Assembly: GCA_014523515.1 (NCBI GenBank)
Contig: JAATVJ010000106.1
Span: forward strand, 1 to 11,698
Origin: Nitrososphaerales archaeon TH1177
GTDB lineage: Archaea > Thermoproteota > Nitrososphaeria > Nitrososphaerales > Nitrososphaeraceae
DNA length: 11,698 nt
Direction: 5' to 3'
Part shown: in pieces, positions 1 to 5,801 of the stretch
Numbering within the stretch: the first letter of the stretch is position 1
Layout of the letters: the number at the start of each line of letters is the position of its first letter
Translations under genes and position numbers: made by a program
The notes under the pieces: generated by a model
Told to the model about the DNA's origin: nothing
Seen by the model: only the letters and a program-made list of their open reading frames with translations
Database searches by the model: none

Positions 1-567
1 AACTAAAGATTGAACACCATTTCCTAAATCCATTACTACTTTAAATGATCTAGACTTTATTTTTTCAACATCTATTAGAGATAAGACTCTGTCAATGTAA
101 TCATTTATAATATTTTCATCTGAAATAGTCTTATTTGTTCCATCTATTTTTGCAAATTTCCTACTATAAAAAATCTCTTCAACCTTTATTTCTCCTTCTC
201 TTGAAATCTCTACCCCATCATTAGCAGATGGTTTAATTCCATTGTATTCGGGAGGATTGTGAGAAGCTGTAATCATTATTCCCCCTTTGCATTTTTTATC
301 TTTAACAGCGAATTGTAAGCAAGGTGTTGGTAATTGACCAGCCATGATTACATCTAAGCCTCCAGAATTTAATACAGCTGATACGATATTTGATAAAAGA
401 GGACTGGAATTTCTACCATCATATCCTACAACAATAGGTCCATTCTTAAAATATGTTGCTAATGCATATGTTAAATCTATAACTAGGGAAAAAGTTAACT
501 CTTTTCCGTATATTCCTCTAACACCATTAGTCCCAAATAATCGTTTATTAGATTCTTTTTCTTGCAC
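1..567 (-). CDS. glmM: Phosphoglucosamine/phosphomannomutase, N-terminal part (partial)
   Basis: This is an alpha-D-phosphohexomutase that interconverts the 6-phosphate and 1-phosphate of glucosamine (or mannose), feeding nucleotide-sugar synthesis for glycans in the cytoplasm. Reading the minus strand gives 189 codons open to the window edge. Near the N-terminus is LFGTNGVRG (residues 10-18), the family's opening motif. The phosphoserine loop is TASHNP at 100-105, with catalytic Ser102. The start of the second domain, VVMDLGNGV, lies close to the edge. The sugar-binding and phosphate-binding C-terminal motifs lie outside the window, so the exact sugar cannot be decided; the LFGTNGVRG form is typical of archaeal GlmM-like enzymes. 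I chose the GTG at 567 (followed by QEKESNK) because an in-frame stop lies a few codons upstream; a TTG at 579 is the only other candidate. No clear Shine-Dalgarno site is seen. The gene is divergent from the tRNA gene. Confidence 0.88.
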   Translation of the reverse strand, partial: MQEKESNKRLFGTNGVRGIYGKELTFSLVIDLTYALATYFKNGPIVVGYDGRNSSPLLSNIVSAVLNSGGLDVIMAGQLPTPCLQFAVKDKKCKGGIMITASHNPPEYNGIKPSANDGVEISREGEIKVEEIFYSRKFAKIDGTNKTISDENIINDYIDRVLSLIDVEKIKSRSFKVVMDLGNGVQSLV

Positions 568-613
568 TTTGAATATCAATAACCCTTAATTTAAGAATAG
601 ATAAATTTGGCTG

Positions 614-620
614 TTATAAA
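614..620 (+). promoter_or_regulatory. TATA box for the tRNA-Leu gene
   Basis: TTATAAA is centred about 21 nt before the first tRNA base. This suits an archaeal TATA box with transcription starting a few bases upstream of the tRNA. Its complement also reads as a TATA-like element toward the divergent mutase gene. The call rests on position and sequence only. Confidence 0.45.
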
Positions 621-670
621 TTGTAATTCTAGTGAGTGCGGGGGTTGCCAAGCCTGGCCAACGGCGCAGG

Positions 671-718
671 TCTGCCCTTAATCTATCTGTATAGATTGAT
701 AGATAGAGGCAGTGCGAT
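671..718 (+). other. tRNA-Leu intron 1 (48 nt, position 30/31)
   Basis: This is a non-canonical intron inside the 5' strand of the anticodon stem. It shows a clean bulge-helix-bulge: central 4-bp helix CGCA (665-668)/TGCG (713-716); 5' bulge GGT (669-671); 3' bulge ATG (717-719); inner helix CTGCC (672-676)/GGCAG (708-712). Cutting each bulge between its second and third base, as archaeal splicing endonuclease does, joins G670 to G719. This supplies the G31 that pairs with C39. The outer helix is weak (C720-G664, U721-G663). A further hairpin, AATCTAT/ATAGATT with a 4-nt loop (680-697), sits inside the intron. Confidence 0.82.
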
Positions 719-726
719 GCTTAGAA

Positions 727-776
727 AGAAAGATAATAAAATAGATTGGTCAGGTATCGACTTGATTTTCCTATAA
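727..776 (+). other. tRNA-Leu intron 2 (50 nt, near position 37/38)
   Basis: This intron follows the anticodon. Because AA occurs at both ends, the boundaries can slide: 726-775 (canonical 37/38) and 727-776 (38/39) give the same mature tRNA. Pairing supports a bulge-helix-bulge with TAG (722-724)/CTA (771-773) as central helix, AAA (725-727) as 5' bulge and GAAAG (728-732)/TTTTC (766-770) as inner helix. The 3' bulge is AAC (775-777), or TAAC if a U-U mismatch is not counted as paired. The presence and length of the intron are firm; its register is not. Confidence 0.75.
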
Positions 777-859
777 CCCTGTTCCTCAGGGATTCGTGGG
801 TTCAAATCCCACCTCCCGCATTACAAGATATAAAGATGTAAAATTTCACTAAATAATAG

Positions 860-909
860 AAGGTAAAATCATTTTATTTTATTTGATTTGATTTTATTTT
901 ATTTACCTT
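860..909 (+). terminator. Possible terminator: inverted repeat with T-rich core
   Basis: AAGGTAAA (860-867) is the exact inverse complement of TTTACCTT (902-909). The 34 nt between are almost all T with a few A and G. Archaeal transcription commonly ends at T-rich tracts, and this one begins about 45 nt after the tRNA, so it may terminate tRNA transcription. The stem is only 8 bp around a long loop, so the inverted repeat itself may be chance. Confidence 0.3.
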
Positions 910-1120
910 AAAAAAATTATTATTTTTAGAAATATTCGAAATCGGCAAGTCTTAAAGTAATTTATAGCAAAGGTATCAATAATACAAAAGAACTAGAATA
1001 ACGTTTTTTTTGTAATGGTAAAATAGAAGAGACCATTCCAAGGAGAATATGCAAAAAAATTTAATTTCATTTGTTTTAACAAATGACATTATTTTCTTAT
1101 TATATCATATCAATTGGAGA

Positions 1121-1148
1121 ATATATATACACACATACACACACATAC
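1121..1148. repeat. AT/AC dinucleotide repeat
   Basis: A run of alternating AT units changes into AC/CA units with two interruptions. Simple repeats of this kind are prone to slippage. It lies in non-coding AT-rich sequence and no function is evident. Confidence 0.7.
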
Positions 1149-1608
1149 TCATAGCTATATATAAAATAAAAAATAAAATTTGGCTAATTCTTTCTCTTCA
1201 CAATAGAGAGTTATCAAAATCATCGACTATATAATATAACGGTAGATAAGGCAAAAAAAGAGGAAAAAACAAATGTTTTAAAAAATAGAAACCAATTACT
1301 AGGTAATTTAGAATTGTAACTTTTAGATCATATAATATTAATATGTATTCTATAATTAAGACTTTAAGAATCCATCCAAATCTAAAAAATTAAAAAATTT
1401 TTTATTTATTTTTTATTTATTTAAAAAAAGTTATTACAAGTAAAAAAATATTATCTTTGAATTTAAAATTAATTTGGGTAGTTTAATAATTCATTTGTTA
1501 GAAAAAAGTATTTTACTTCATCATAAAGATTTTATTCTCCTGTAAATATACACACTAGCATAAATTTTTCTATATTACATCTATAATTTGTAAAATTGTT
1601 TTTTAAAT

Positions 1609-1809
1609 TTACAAGCATTGATTTTTTTCTTTATGCGTATGAAAATGGTTTTGACAATAATCGTTCCCACAATCATAACAATGCCAACCTGATAATGTAT
1701 AACAAATCATACATTTTCCGACAGGTTTGTTATAGTCAAAGTTTTTTTTTTTAGATTTTTGCGATGCTTTAGAACTGTTGGCAGTATTACGTTTAACTTG
1801 TGCTTTCAT
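1609..1809 (-). CDS. Small zinc-finger protein (66 aa), function unknown
   Basis: Residues 1-32 are lysine/serine-rich and basic. Residues 33-65 are packed with metal ligands: C33-x2-C36, C44-x2-C47, C52-x2-H55, then H57, H59 and C65. Spacing of this kind suits a cross-brace or treble-clef fold binding two zinc ions, resembling HIT or AN1 fingers, but it matches neither exactly: the last ligands are more closely spaced than in AN1. The small size, basic tail and finger suggest nucleic-acid or protein binding, which is inference. The ATG at 1809 gives the whole basic tail; a weak AGGT lies 13-16 nt upstream of it. The gene is divergent from the L7Ae operon across about 540 nt. The strong ligand pattern in an AT-rich frame argues that this is a real gene. 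Confidence 0.72.
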   Translation of the reverse strand: MKAQVKRNTANSSKASQKSKKKNFDYNKPVGKCMICYTLSGWHCYDCGNDYCQNHFHTHKEKNQCL

Positions 1810-2314
1810 TATAATCTACAACCTTAATTGAAATTAAACCTCACTCACATTCAAACTCTTACCATTTCATACTACACAGGTATGCGATTTTTGACACTAT
1901 TTTGTTGTTATTTGTGCTTTTTATGATTGTCTTTTTCAAACTCTGTAATTATTATTTTATATAATTATTTAAGGTTAACCCCTCAAATATAAATAAATTA
2001 ATTATAAACCAAATGAAAAACCATTTCTATTTTATCATCATAAGCAAGTTAATCAACTATAAAAGGTGTAAATTTATTTGAATAATAGTATAATCTATAA
2101 TCTTTCTATTTACTTTTGAAAGATGATTTTATTGTTTATTTATGGAAGAGTTTGAAAAGCTAAATAATATTTCTAATTTTTTTTCTTATCTCAAGTATAT
2201 TTTCTATTATATTATTTCTAATTAGAAAAAATTAGAATTTAGATTAATTTTCATTGAGATAGTAAAAAATTATCTCATGGAGGTAACATTTTAATAGTCT
2301 TTATTTTGTAAAGA
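1810..2314. other. Long intergenic region and upstream leader of the L7Ae operon
   Basis: No gene is seen between the divergent zinc-finger and L7Ae starts. Several TATA-like stretches occur, for example around 1955-1970 and 1988-2000, but none can be tied to a start site by eye. The last 130 nt hold repeated and inverted sequence blocks (separate entry), a GGAGGT at 2279-2284 that no start codon follows at usable distance, and a five-codon ATG frame (2277-2294). Confidence 0.5.
2171..2284 (+). promoter_or_regulatory. Alternative hairpins in the L7Ae leader
   Basis: TTCTAATT occurs at 2171-2178 and 2216-2223, with its inverse AATTAGAA at 2230-2237. TATCTCA occurs at 2187-2193 and 2271-2277, with its inverse TGAGATA at 2255-2261. 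The inverse block TTGAGATA (2254-2261) can pair with 2187-2194, enclosing the 2216-2237 hairpin. Alternatively its TGAGATA part can pair with 2271-2277, next to GGAGGT at 2279. The two states exclude each other. Whether this acts in RNA, or as a DNA operator, or is AT-rich chance, cannot be told from the sequence. Confidence 0.3.
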
Positions 2315-2340
2315 GATAGATGATCCCAAAGGGTGATATT
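2315..2340 (+). promoter_or_regulatory. Kink-turn in the L7Ae leader over the ribosome binding site
   Basis: The RNA folds as a consensus kink-turn. The C-helix is G2315-U2340, A2316-U2339, U2317-A2338, A2318-U2337. The 3-nt bulge is G2319-A2320-U2321. The tandem sheared pairs are G2322-A2336 and A2323-G2335. Then come a U2324-U2334 pair, the NC-helix CCC/GGG (2325-2327/2331-2333) and an AAA loop. Its strands match box C (UGAU) and box D (GUGA). L7Ae is the archaeal kink-turn binding protein, and binding to its own leader has been reported in Sulfolobus. Here the 3' strand is the Shine-Dalgarno site, so binding would block translation. Confidence 0.72.
2332..2337 (+). promoter_or_regulatory. 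Shine-Dalgarno site of rpl7ae
   Basis: GGTGAT matches the archaeal anti-Shine-Dalgarno sequence and lies 8 nt before the ATG at 2346. It forms the 3' strand of the kink-turn described above, so it cannot be free and folded at the same time. Confidence 0.8.
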
Positions 2341-2345
2341 AAATA

Positions 2346-2735
2346 ATGAGTAAACCATATTATGTTAAATTTGAAGTACCACAAGATTTGGTAAGTGCAA
2401 TTTATGAAGCAGTGAGAATAGCAAAGGATAGTGGCAAAATAAAAAAAGGAACAAATGAAACAACCAAAGCAGTCGAACGTGGTGTTAGTAAATTAGCAAT
2501 TATTGCAGAAGATGTAGAACCTCCAGAAGTAGTTGCACATCTTCCAATTATATGTGAAGAAAGAAATGCTCCCTATGTCTTTGTTCCTAGTAAACAACAA
2601 TTAGGAGAAGCAATGGGAATAACTGTTGGTTCTGCAGCTGCTGCTATTATTGATGCAGGAGAGTCACAGCATATTTTAGATGAAATTATAAATTCAACAA
2701 AAAATAAAAATACAAAGTCTCCTCCAAATCCATAA
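2346..2735 (+). CDS. rpl7ae: Ribosomal protein L7Ae (eL8)
   Basis: L7Ae binds kink-turn and kink-loop RNA. In archaea it serves in the large ribosomal subunit, in box C/D and H/ACA guide RNPs for rRNA modification, and in RNase P. The 129-residue protein carries the RNA-binding signature KKGTNETTK at 33-41, followed by the KLAIIAEDV strand (49-57), PPEVVAHLP, and VPSKQQLGEAMGI, which form the rest of the L7Ae/L30e RNA-binding surface. Length is normal; the last 15 residues are an Asn/Lys/Pro-rich tail. The ATG is set by GGTGAT 8 nt upstream. It is the first gene of the archaeal L7Ae-S28e-L24e-NDK-IF2 operon. Its leader carries a kink-turn over the ribosome binding site, so the protein probably represses its own translation. 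Confidence 0.97.
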   Translation: MSKPYYVKFEVPQDLVSAIYEAVRIAKDSGKIKKGTNETTKAVERGVSKLAIIAEDVEPPEVVAHLPIICEERNAPYVFVPSKQQLGEAMGITVGSAAAAIIDAGESQHILDEIINSTKNKNTKSPPNP

Positions 2736-2757
2736 TAAAAATTAGGTGTTATAATTC

Positions 2758-2973
2758 ATGAGTAAAACAATAGAGGAAAAAGTAGTACCGGCTGAAGTGA
2801 TTCAGATCGTGGGTAGAACTGGTATCGCAGGAGAAGTAATTCAAGTAAGAGTCAAAGTTTTAGAAGGAAAAGATAAGGGAAGAATTCTAACTAGAAATGT
2901 GAAGGGTTCTGTTAGAATGAATGACATCTTAATGCTTCGTGAAACAGAAAGAGAAGCAAGAAAAATAAAGTAA
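2758..2973 (+). CDS. rps28e: Ribosomal protein S28e (eS28)
   Basis: This is a small-subunit ribosomal protein near the mRNA exit channel, found in archaea and eukaryotes only. The 71 residues form an OB-like barrel. Family hallmarks are AEVIQIVGRTGIAGEV (13-28), then VRVKVLEGKDKGRILTRNVKG, and the C-terminal LRETEREARKI. Length is typical. The ATG follows rpl7ae by 22 nt, with AGGTG (2742-2746) as ribosome binding site. It is the second gene of the operon. Confidence 0.96.
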   Translation: MSKTIEEKVVPAEVIQIVGRTGIAGEVIQVRVKVLEGKDKGRILTRNVKGSVRMNDILMLRETEREARKIK

Positions 2974-2979
2974 TCAAAA

Positions 2980-2993
2980 ATATATATATATAA
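2980..2993 (+). promoter_or_regulatory. Possible internal TATA element before rpl24e
   Basis: An alternating AT run ending in TAAA lies 30-44 nt before the rpl24e ATG, at a distance that would give a short leader. It could be an internal promoter in the operon, or simply low-complexity spacer. Confidence 0.2.
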
Positions 2994-3023
2994 ACAGAGA
3001 AAATAATGTAGGTTTAATTTAAA

Positions 3024-3239
3024 ATGAGTAAAACAGCTACTTCTTTACGCAATTGCATTTTTTGTGGACAACATGTTTCTTCTGCTCACGGAATCATGCT
3101 AGTCAAGAATGATGGATCTATTCAATGGACTTGTTCCAACAAATGCAAAAAAAATCATAGACAATTAAAAAGAGATCCTAGAAAGATGAAATGGACCAAC
3201 AAATACGTTAAAGGTGGAATTAAGATCTCTAAATCCTAA
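3024..3239 (+). CDS. rpl24e: Ribosomal protein L24e (eL24)
   Basis: This large-subunit protein sits at the subunit interface. It has 71 residues with a zinc ribbon of ligands C11-x2-C14 and C37-x3-C41. Between them the family pattern GIMLVKNDGS (23-32) resembles the usual G-x-VxxDG. After the zinc site come KRDPRKMKWTNKYVKGG, matching the conserved RNPRKxxWT block with Asp in place of Asn. Length is typical for archaea. The ATG lies 50 nt after rps28e; the only ribosome binding candidate is a weak AGGT about 10 nt upstream. Confidence 0.95.
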   Translation: MSKTATSLRNCIFCGQHVSSAHGIMLVKNDGSIQWTCSNKCKKNHRQLKRDPRKMKWTNKYVKGGIKISKS

Positions 3240-3261
3240 AATCGAATGATAATACAGCGAT

Positions 3262-3288
3262 AGAGAGAAAGAGAAAGAAAGAGAAAGA
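3262..3288 (+). repeat. Purine-only GAGAAA-type repeat before ndk
   Basis: Twenty-seven consecutive purines, built of repeated GAGAAA and GAAA units, end 3 nt before the ndk ATG. It replaces a recognisable GGTGAT-type ribosome binding site. It could serve as a loose purine-rich ribosome binding region; that is inference. Confidence 0.55.
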
Positions 3289-3291
3289 TAC

Positions 3292-3693
3292 ATGACTGAG
3301 CAAACACTAATAGTTATAAAACCCGATGCTTTTGAACGCAAATTGACAGGTCAAATTCTGTCACGATTCGAAAACAAGGGGTTCATTATTAAAGAATTAA
3401 AATCATATATTTTTACAAAAGAAAAGGCAGAAGAATTCTATTCTGTACATAAAAATAAATCTTTTTTTACTGAACTTGTTTCTTTTATTTCATCATCTAA
3501 AGTTGTTGCTTGCATTTTAGAAGGAGAAAATGCAATTAATACTATAAGACTATTGATTGGTTCAACTCGATCTTTTGATGCTCAACCAGGAACTATTAGA
3601 GGGGATTATGGTCTTGGTATTACAAATAATATTATTCATGCTTCTGATTCATATGAAAGCTTCATAAAAGAGTCTCAAGTGATTTTTACGTAG
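3292..3693 (+). CDS. ndk: Nucleoside diphosphate kinase
   Basis: The enzyme moves the gamma-phosphate from ATP to other NDPs through a phosphohistidine, balancing NTP and dNTP pools in the cytoplasm. At 133 residues it has normal length. Visible motifs are TLIVIKPDAFER (5-16), with Lys10 for nucleotide phosphate binding; GSTRSFDAQPGTIRGDYG (90-107), with Arg93 and Arg103; and NIIHASDS (113-120), with the catalytic His116. Ala117 stands where most family members have Gly. The ATG is at the end of a purine tract. It sits between rpl24e and infB, its usual place in archaea, and ends 7 nt before the infB start, so the two are probably co-translated. Confidence 0.96.
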   Translation: MTEQTLIVIKPDAFERKLTGQILSRFENKGFIIKELKSYIFTKEKAEEFYSVHKNKSFFTELVSFISSSKVVACILEGENAINTIRLLIGSTRSFDAQPGTIRGDYGLGITNNIIHASDSYESFIKESQVIFT

Positions 3694-3700
3694 TATCCAC

Positions 3701-5548
3701 GTGACATTAAGACAGCCAGTAGTAGTTGTATTGGGGCATGTAGACTCTGGGAAAACTTCTTTATTAGATAAGATTAGGGGTACAGGAGTACAAGCTCGCG
3801 AGGCTGGAGGTATTACTCAACATATTGGAGCAAGCTTTTTTCCAATTGAAACAATCAAAAAAATTACAGGGCGTTTATATGAACGTCTTACTAAAACAGA
3901 TGACCAAATTCCTGGATTATTATTTATTGATACTCCTGGTCATGAAGTTTTTGCCAATTTGAGAAGTAGAGGAGGATCTGCAGCAGACATAGCTATAGTT
4001 GTTGCAGATATAAACAAGGGTTTTGAGCCACAAACAATAGAAAGCATAGAGATACTAAAAAAAAGAAAAGTTCCATTTGTTGTAGCATTAAATAAAGTGG
4101 ATATGCTTTCAGGATGGAAAGGAAAAAAGAAAGGTGATATAAATATAGGTAAACAAAAGCAAATTAAAAGAGCAGCAGCAGCAGCAAGTTTGCCCTTTAT
4201 ATCTGAAGAAATAAAAAACCAGGAATCACATATTCTTACTCTTTTAGATGAAAAAATTTACACAGTGGTAGGATCATTATCAAGAATGGGTTTTAATTCA
4301 GAAGCATTTTGGCGTATTAAAGAATTTGATAAAGAATTAGCTATAGTTCCAATTAGTGCTGTTTCTGGAGTTGGAATACCAGAATTAATGACGGTATTGG
4401 TAGGATTGGCACAACAATATATGAAAAAACGGTTAGAAAGACATGATGATTATATTAGAGGTATTGTCCTGGAAATTAAAGAAGAGCAAGGTCTCGGTCC
4501 TTCTGCTAATATGATACTAATAGATGGTACTATAAAGCAGGGAGATATGATCATGGCTGCAAAAAGAGATGAAATAATAGTAACTAAAGTTAAGGCTTTA
4601 TTACTTCCAAAACCTTTGGATGAAATGCGTGATCCTCGTGATAAATTTAGATCGGTGAATGAGGTAATCTCAGCAGCAGGCCTAAAAATAGTTTCTCCTG
4701 ATTTAGAGGGCGTATTAGCAGGAACTCCTTTGTATGTTGTAAAAAATAAAGAAGAAGAAAATAAAATTAGACATCTTATTGAATCAGAGGTCAAAGATAC
4801 TTTTATAAATAATACTAATTCTTTAGGAGTGATTCTTAGATGCGATACCGTAGGATCACTTGAAGCAATAATTGATATGTTGAAAAAAGAAAATATTCCT
4901 ATACAAACTGCCGATATTGGTAATATAACAAGAAGAGATGTTTTGGCTTCATCTGCTGTTAAAGAGAAAGATAGATACCTTGGAGCTATATTGGGTTTCA
5001 ATGTTAAAGTTTTGGATGATGCCAAAAGAGAGTCAGCAGAAAGAGAAGTGCAAATTTTCAATGAAAAAGTGATCTATAACTTAGTAAGAAACTATACTGA
5101 TTGGGTTCAATATCAGAAGGAACATGCTGATTCTATTATATTCAATGAAATTCCTCCTATATGTAAAATACAATTTTTAAAAGGATTTGTATTTAGAAGA
5201 AATGATCCTGCTGTTTTTGGTGCTGAAATACTGGTAGGAAAGCTTAGACAAAAAATTCATATCATAAATGAGAATGCCGCGAAGGTTGGAATAATTCATC
5301 AAATTCAAGATAAAGGAAAAAACATTGAAGAAGCTACAAAAGGTATGCAAGTTGCTATATCTATAAGAGGTCCTACAATTGGGAGGCAAATTAATGAAGG
5401 TGATATTTTTTATACTGATTTAAATAGTAGGCAAGCAAAGTTATTAATTGAAAGATTTCAGCATAGGCTTGATGAGGAAGAAAAAAAAATATTTGATTTT
5501 ATCTTGGAATCAAAAAGAAAATCTGATTCAGCATTTGGGTATATATAA
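3701..5548 (+). CDS. infB: Translation initiation factor aIF2/eIF5B
   Basis: This GTPase joins the ribosomal subunits and positions the initiator tRNA in the last step of initiation. The 615 residues start directly with the G domain: G1 GHVDSGKT (12-19), switch I with T39 in GGITQHIGA, G3 DTPGH (77-81), G4 NKVD (131-134), G5 SAVSG (219-223). The beta-barrel domain II, the linking domain III (around GVILRCDTVGSLEAI) and the C-terminal domain IV follow. Length is standard for the archaeal short form, without the eukaryotic N-terminal extension, and no intein is present. A five-alanine run (158-162) lies in the G domain. The start is GTG at 3701, 7 nt after the ndk stop, with no Shine-Dalgarno site; an ATG would cost the G1 motif, so GTG and coupling to ndk are favoured. 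Confidence 0.96.
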   Translation: MTLRQPVVVVLGHVDSGKTSLLDKIRGTGVQAREAGGITQHIGASFFPIETIKKITGRLYERLTKTDDQIPGLLFIDTPGHEVFANLRSRGGSAADIAIVVADINKGFEPQTIESIEILKKRKVPFVVALNKVDMLSGWKGKKKGDINIGKQKQIKRAAAAASLPFISEEIKNQESHILTLLDEKIYTVVGSLSRMGFNSEAFWRIKEFDKELAIVPISAVSGVGIPELMTVLVGLAQQYMKKRLERHDDYIRGIVLEIKEEQGLGPSANMILIDGTIKQGDMIMAAKRDEIIVTKVKALLLPKPLDEMRDPRDKFRSVNEVISAAGLKIVSPDLEGVLAGTPLYVVKNKEEENKIRHLIESEVKDTFINNTNSLGVILRCDTVGSLEAIIDMLKKENIPIQTADIGNITRRDVLASSAVKEKDRYLGAILGFNVKVLDDAKRESAEREVQIFNEKVIYNLVRNYTDWVQYQKEHADSIIFNEIPPICKIQFLKGFVFRRNDPAVFGAEILVGKLRQKIHIINENAAKVGIIHQIQDKGKNIEEATKGMQVAISIRGPTIGRQINEGDIFYTDLNSRQAKLLIERFQHRLDEEEKKIFDFILESKRKSDSAFGYI

Positions 5549-5570
5549 TATCATATAAAATCGAATGCAC

Positions 5571-5577
5571 TTTTTTT
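5571..5577 (+). terminator. T-tract terminator after infB
   Basis: A T7 run lies 23 nt past the infB stop, as expected for an oligo-T archaeal terminator at the end of the operon. It lies in the loop between the 9-nt inverse blocks ATATCATAT (5548-5556) and ATATGATAT (5615-5623), which are too far apart to be convincing as a stem. Confidence 0.45.
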
Positions 5578-5665
5578 GTAATGTTACGAAATTTGCTATT
5601 ATTATTATTATTTCATATGATATCTATAGATTTTTAATTCAAAATCATTAATTTAGGTAATACAG

Positions 5666-5674
5666 AAAAAAAAA
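5666..5674 (-). terminator. T-tract on the minus strand downstream of thioredoxin
   Basis: A9 on the plus strand is T9 for transcription coming from the thioredoxin gene, 128 nt after its stop codon. Together with the T7 after infB it makes the 253-nt gap between these convergent genes look like a two-way termination zone. Confidence 0.35.
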
Positions 5675-5801
5675 TAATTATATGTATAAAATAAGATTTT
5701 ACCAGTAAAAAAGTAGATGGTACACGGATATTAATGAACGAAAAGGAGAAGGTAAAATAACAATTGGTTAAAGGTGTTATAATATTGAATAATTATATAT
5801 C

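Larger units (their letters stand above)
638..820 (+). tRNA. tRNA-Leu(UAG) precursor with two introns
   Basis: The gene gives a class II leucine tRNA that decodes CUN codons. The acceptor stem GCGGGGG (638-644) pairs with CTCCCGC (813-819), including one G-U pair, and A820 is the leucine discriminator. The D-arm is GCC/GGC; the T-arm is GTGGG, loop TTCAAAT, CCCAC (796-812); the long variable arm is 782-795 with a TCC/GGA stem. Exons are 638-670, about 719-726 and about 777-820. Joined, they give the anticodon arm CAGGG-CUUAGAA-CCCUG, a perfect 5-bp stem with anticodon UAG, in an 85-nt tRNA. Without splicing the anticodon stem cannot form correctly. CCA is not encoded. That it is leucine is also supported by the close match of both ends to archaeal tRNA-Leu. 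Confidence 0.93.
821..1608. other. AT-rich intergenic region, no supported gene
   Basis: This 788-nt stretch lies between the tRNA and the zinc-finger gene, whose 3' end faces it. It is dominated by A/T homopolymers (for example T8 at 1003-1010) and T-rich repeats such as those around 1395-1425. It holds a short inverted repeat at 860-909, a dinucleotide repeat at about 1121-1148 and a weak hairpin AATGGT/ACCATT (1014-1037). The one open frame (1049-1234) has AT-driven composition and runs through the dinucleotide repeat, so I do not call it. No tRNA-like or box C/D-like RNA was recognised by eye. Confidence 0.6.

Noticed and set aside
672..712. Anticodon arm with anticodon UAA (stem CTGCC/GGCAG, loop beginning CTTAA)
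   Set aside because: It would leave extra bases between the D-stem and the anticodon stem and no matching variable arm. The same stem is the inner helix of intron 1, and the UAG solution gives a perfect 85-nt tRNA.
1049..1234. 61-residue open frame preceded by AAGGAG
   Set aside because: The purine site is only 3 nt from the ATG, the composition is what random AT-rich DNA gives (Ile, Lys, Asn, Leu, Tyr), and the frame runs through the AT/AC dinucleotide repeat.
4450..5061. 203-residue minus-strand open frame inside infB
   Set aside because: It lies antisense to the conserved domains II-III of aIF2, has a composition reflecting the opposite strand, and shows no recognisable motif.
5548..5623. 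Inverted repeat ATATCATAT/ATATGATAT after infB as a hairpin terminator
   Set aside because: The arms are 58 nt apart and made only of A/T apart from one base; the T7 run alone explains termination.
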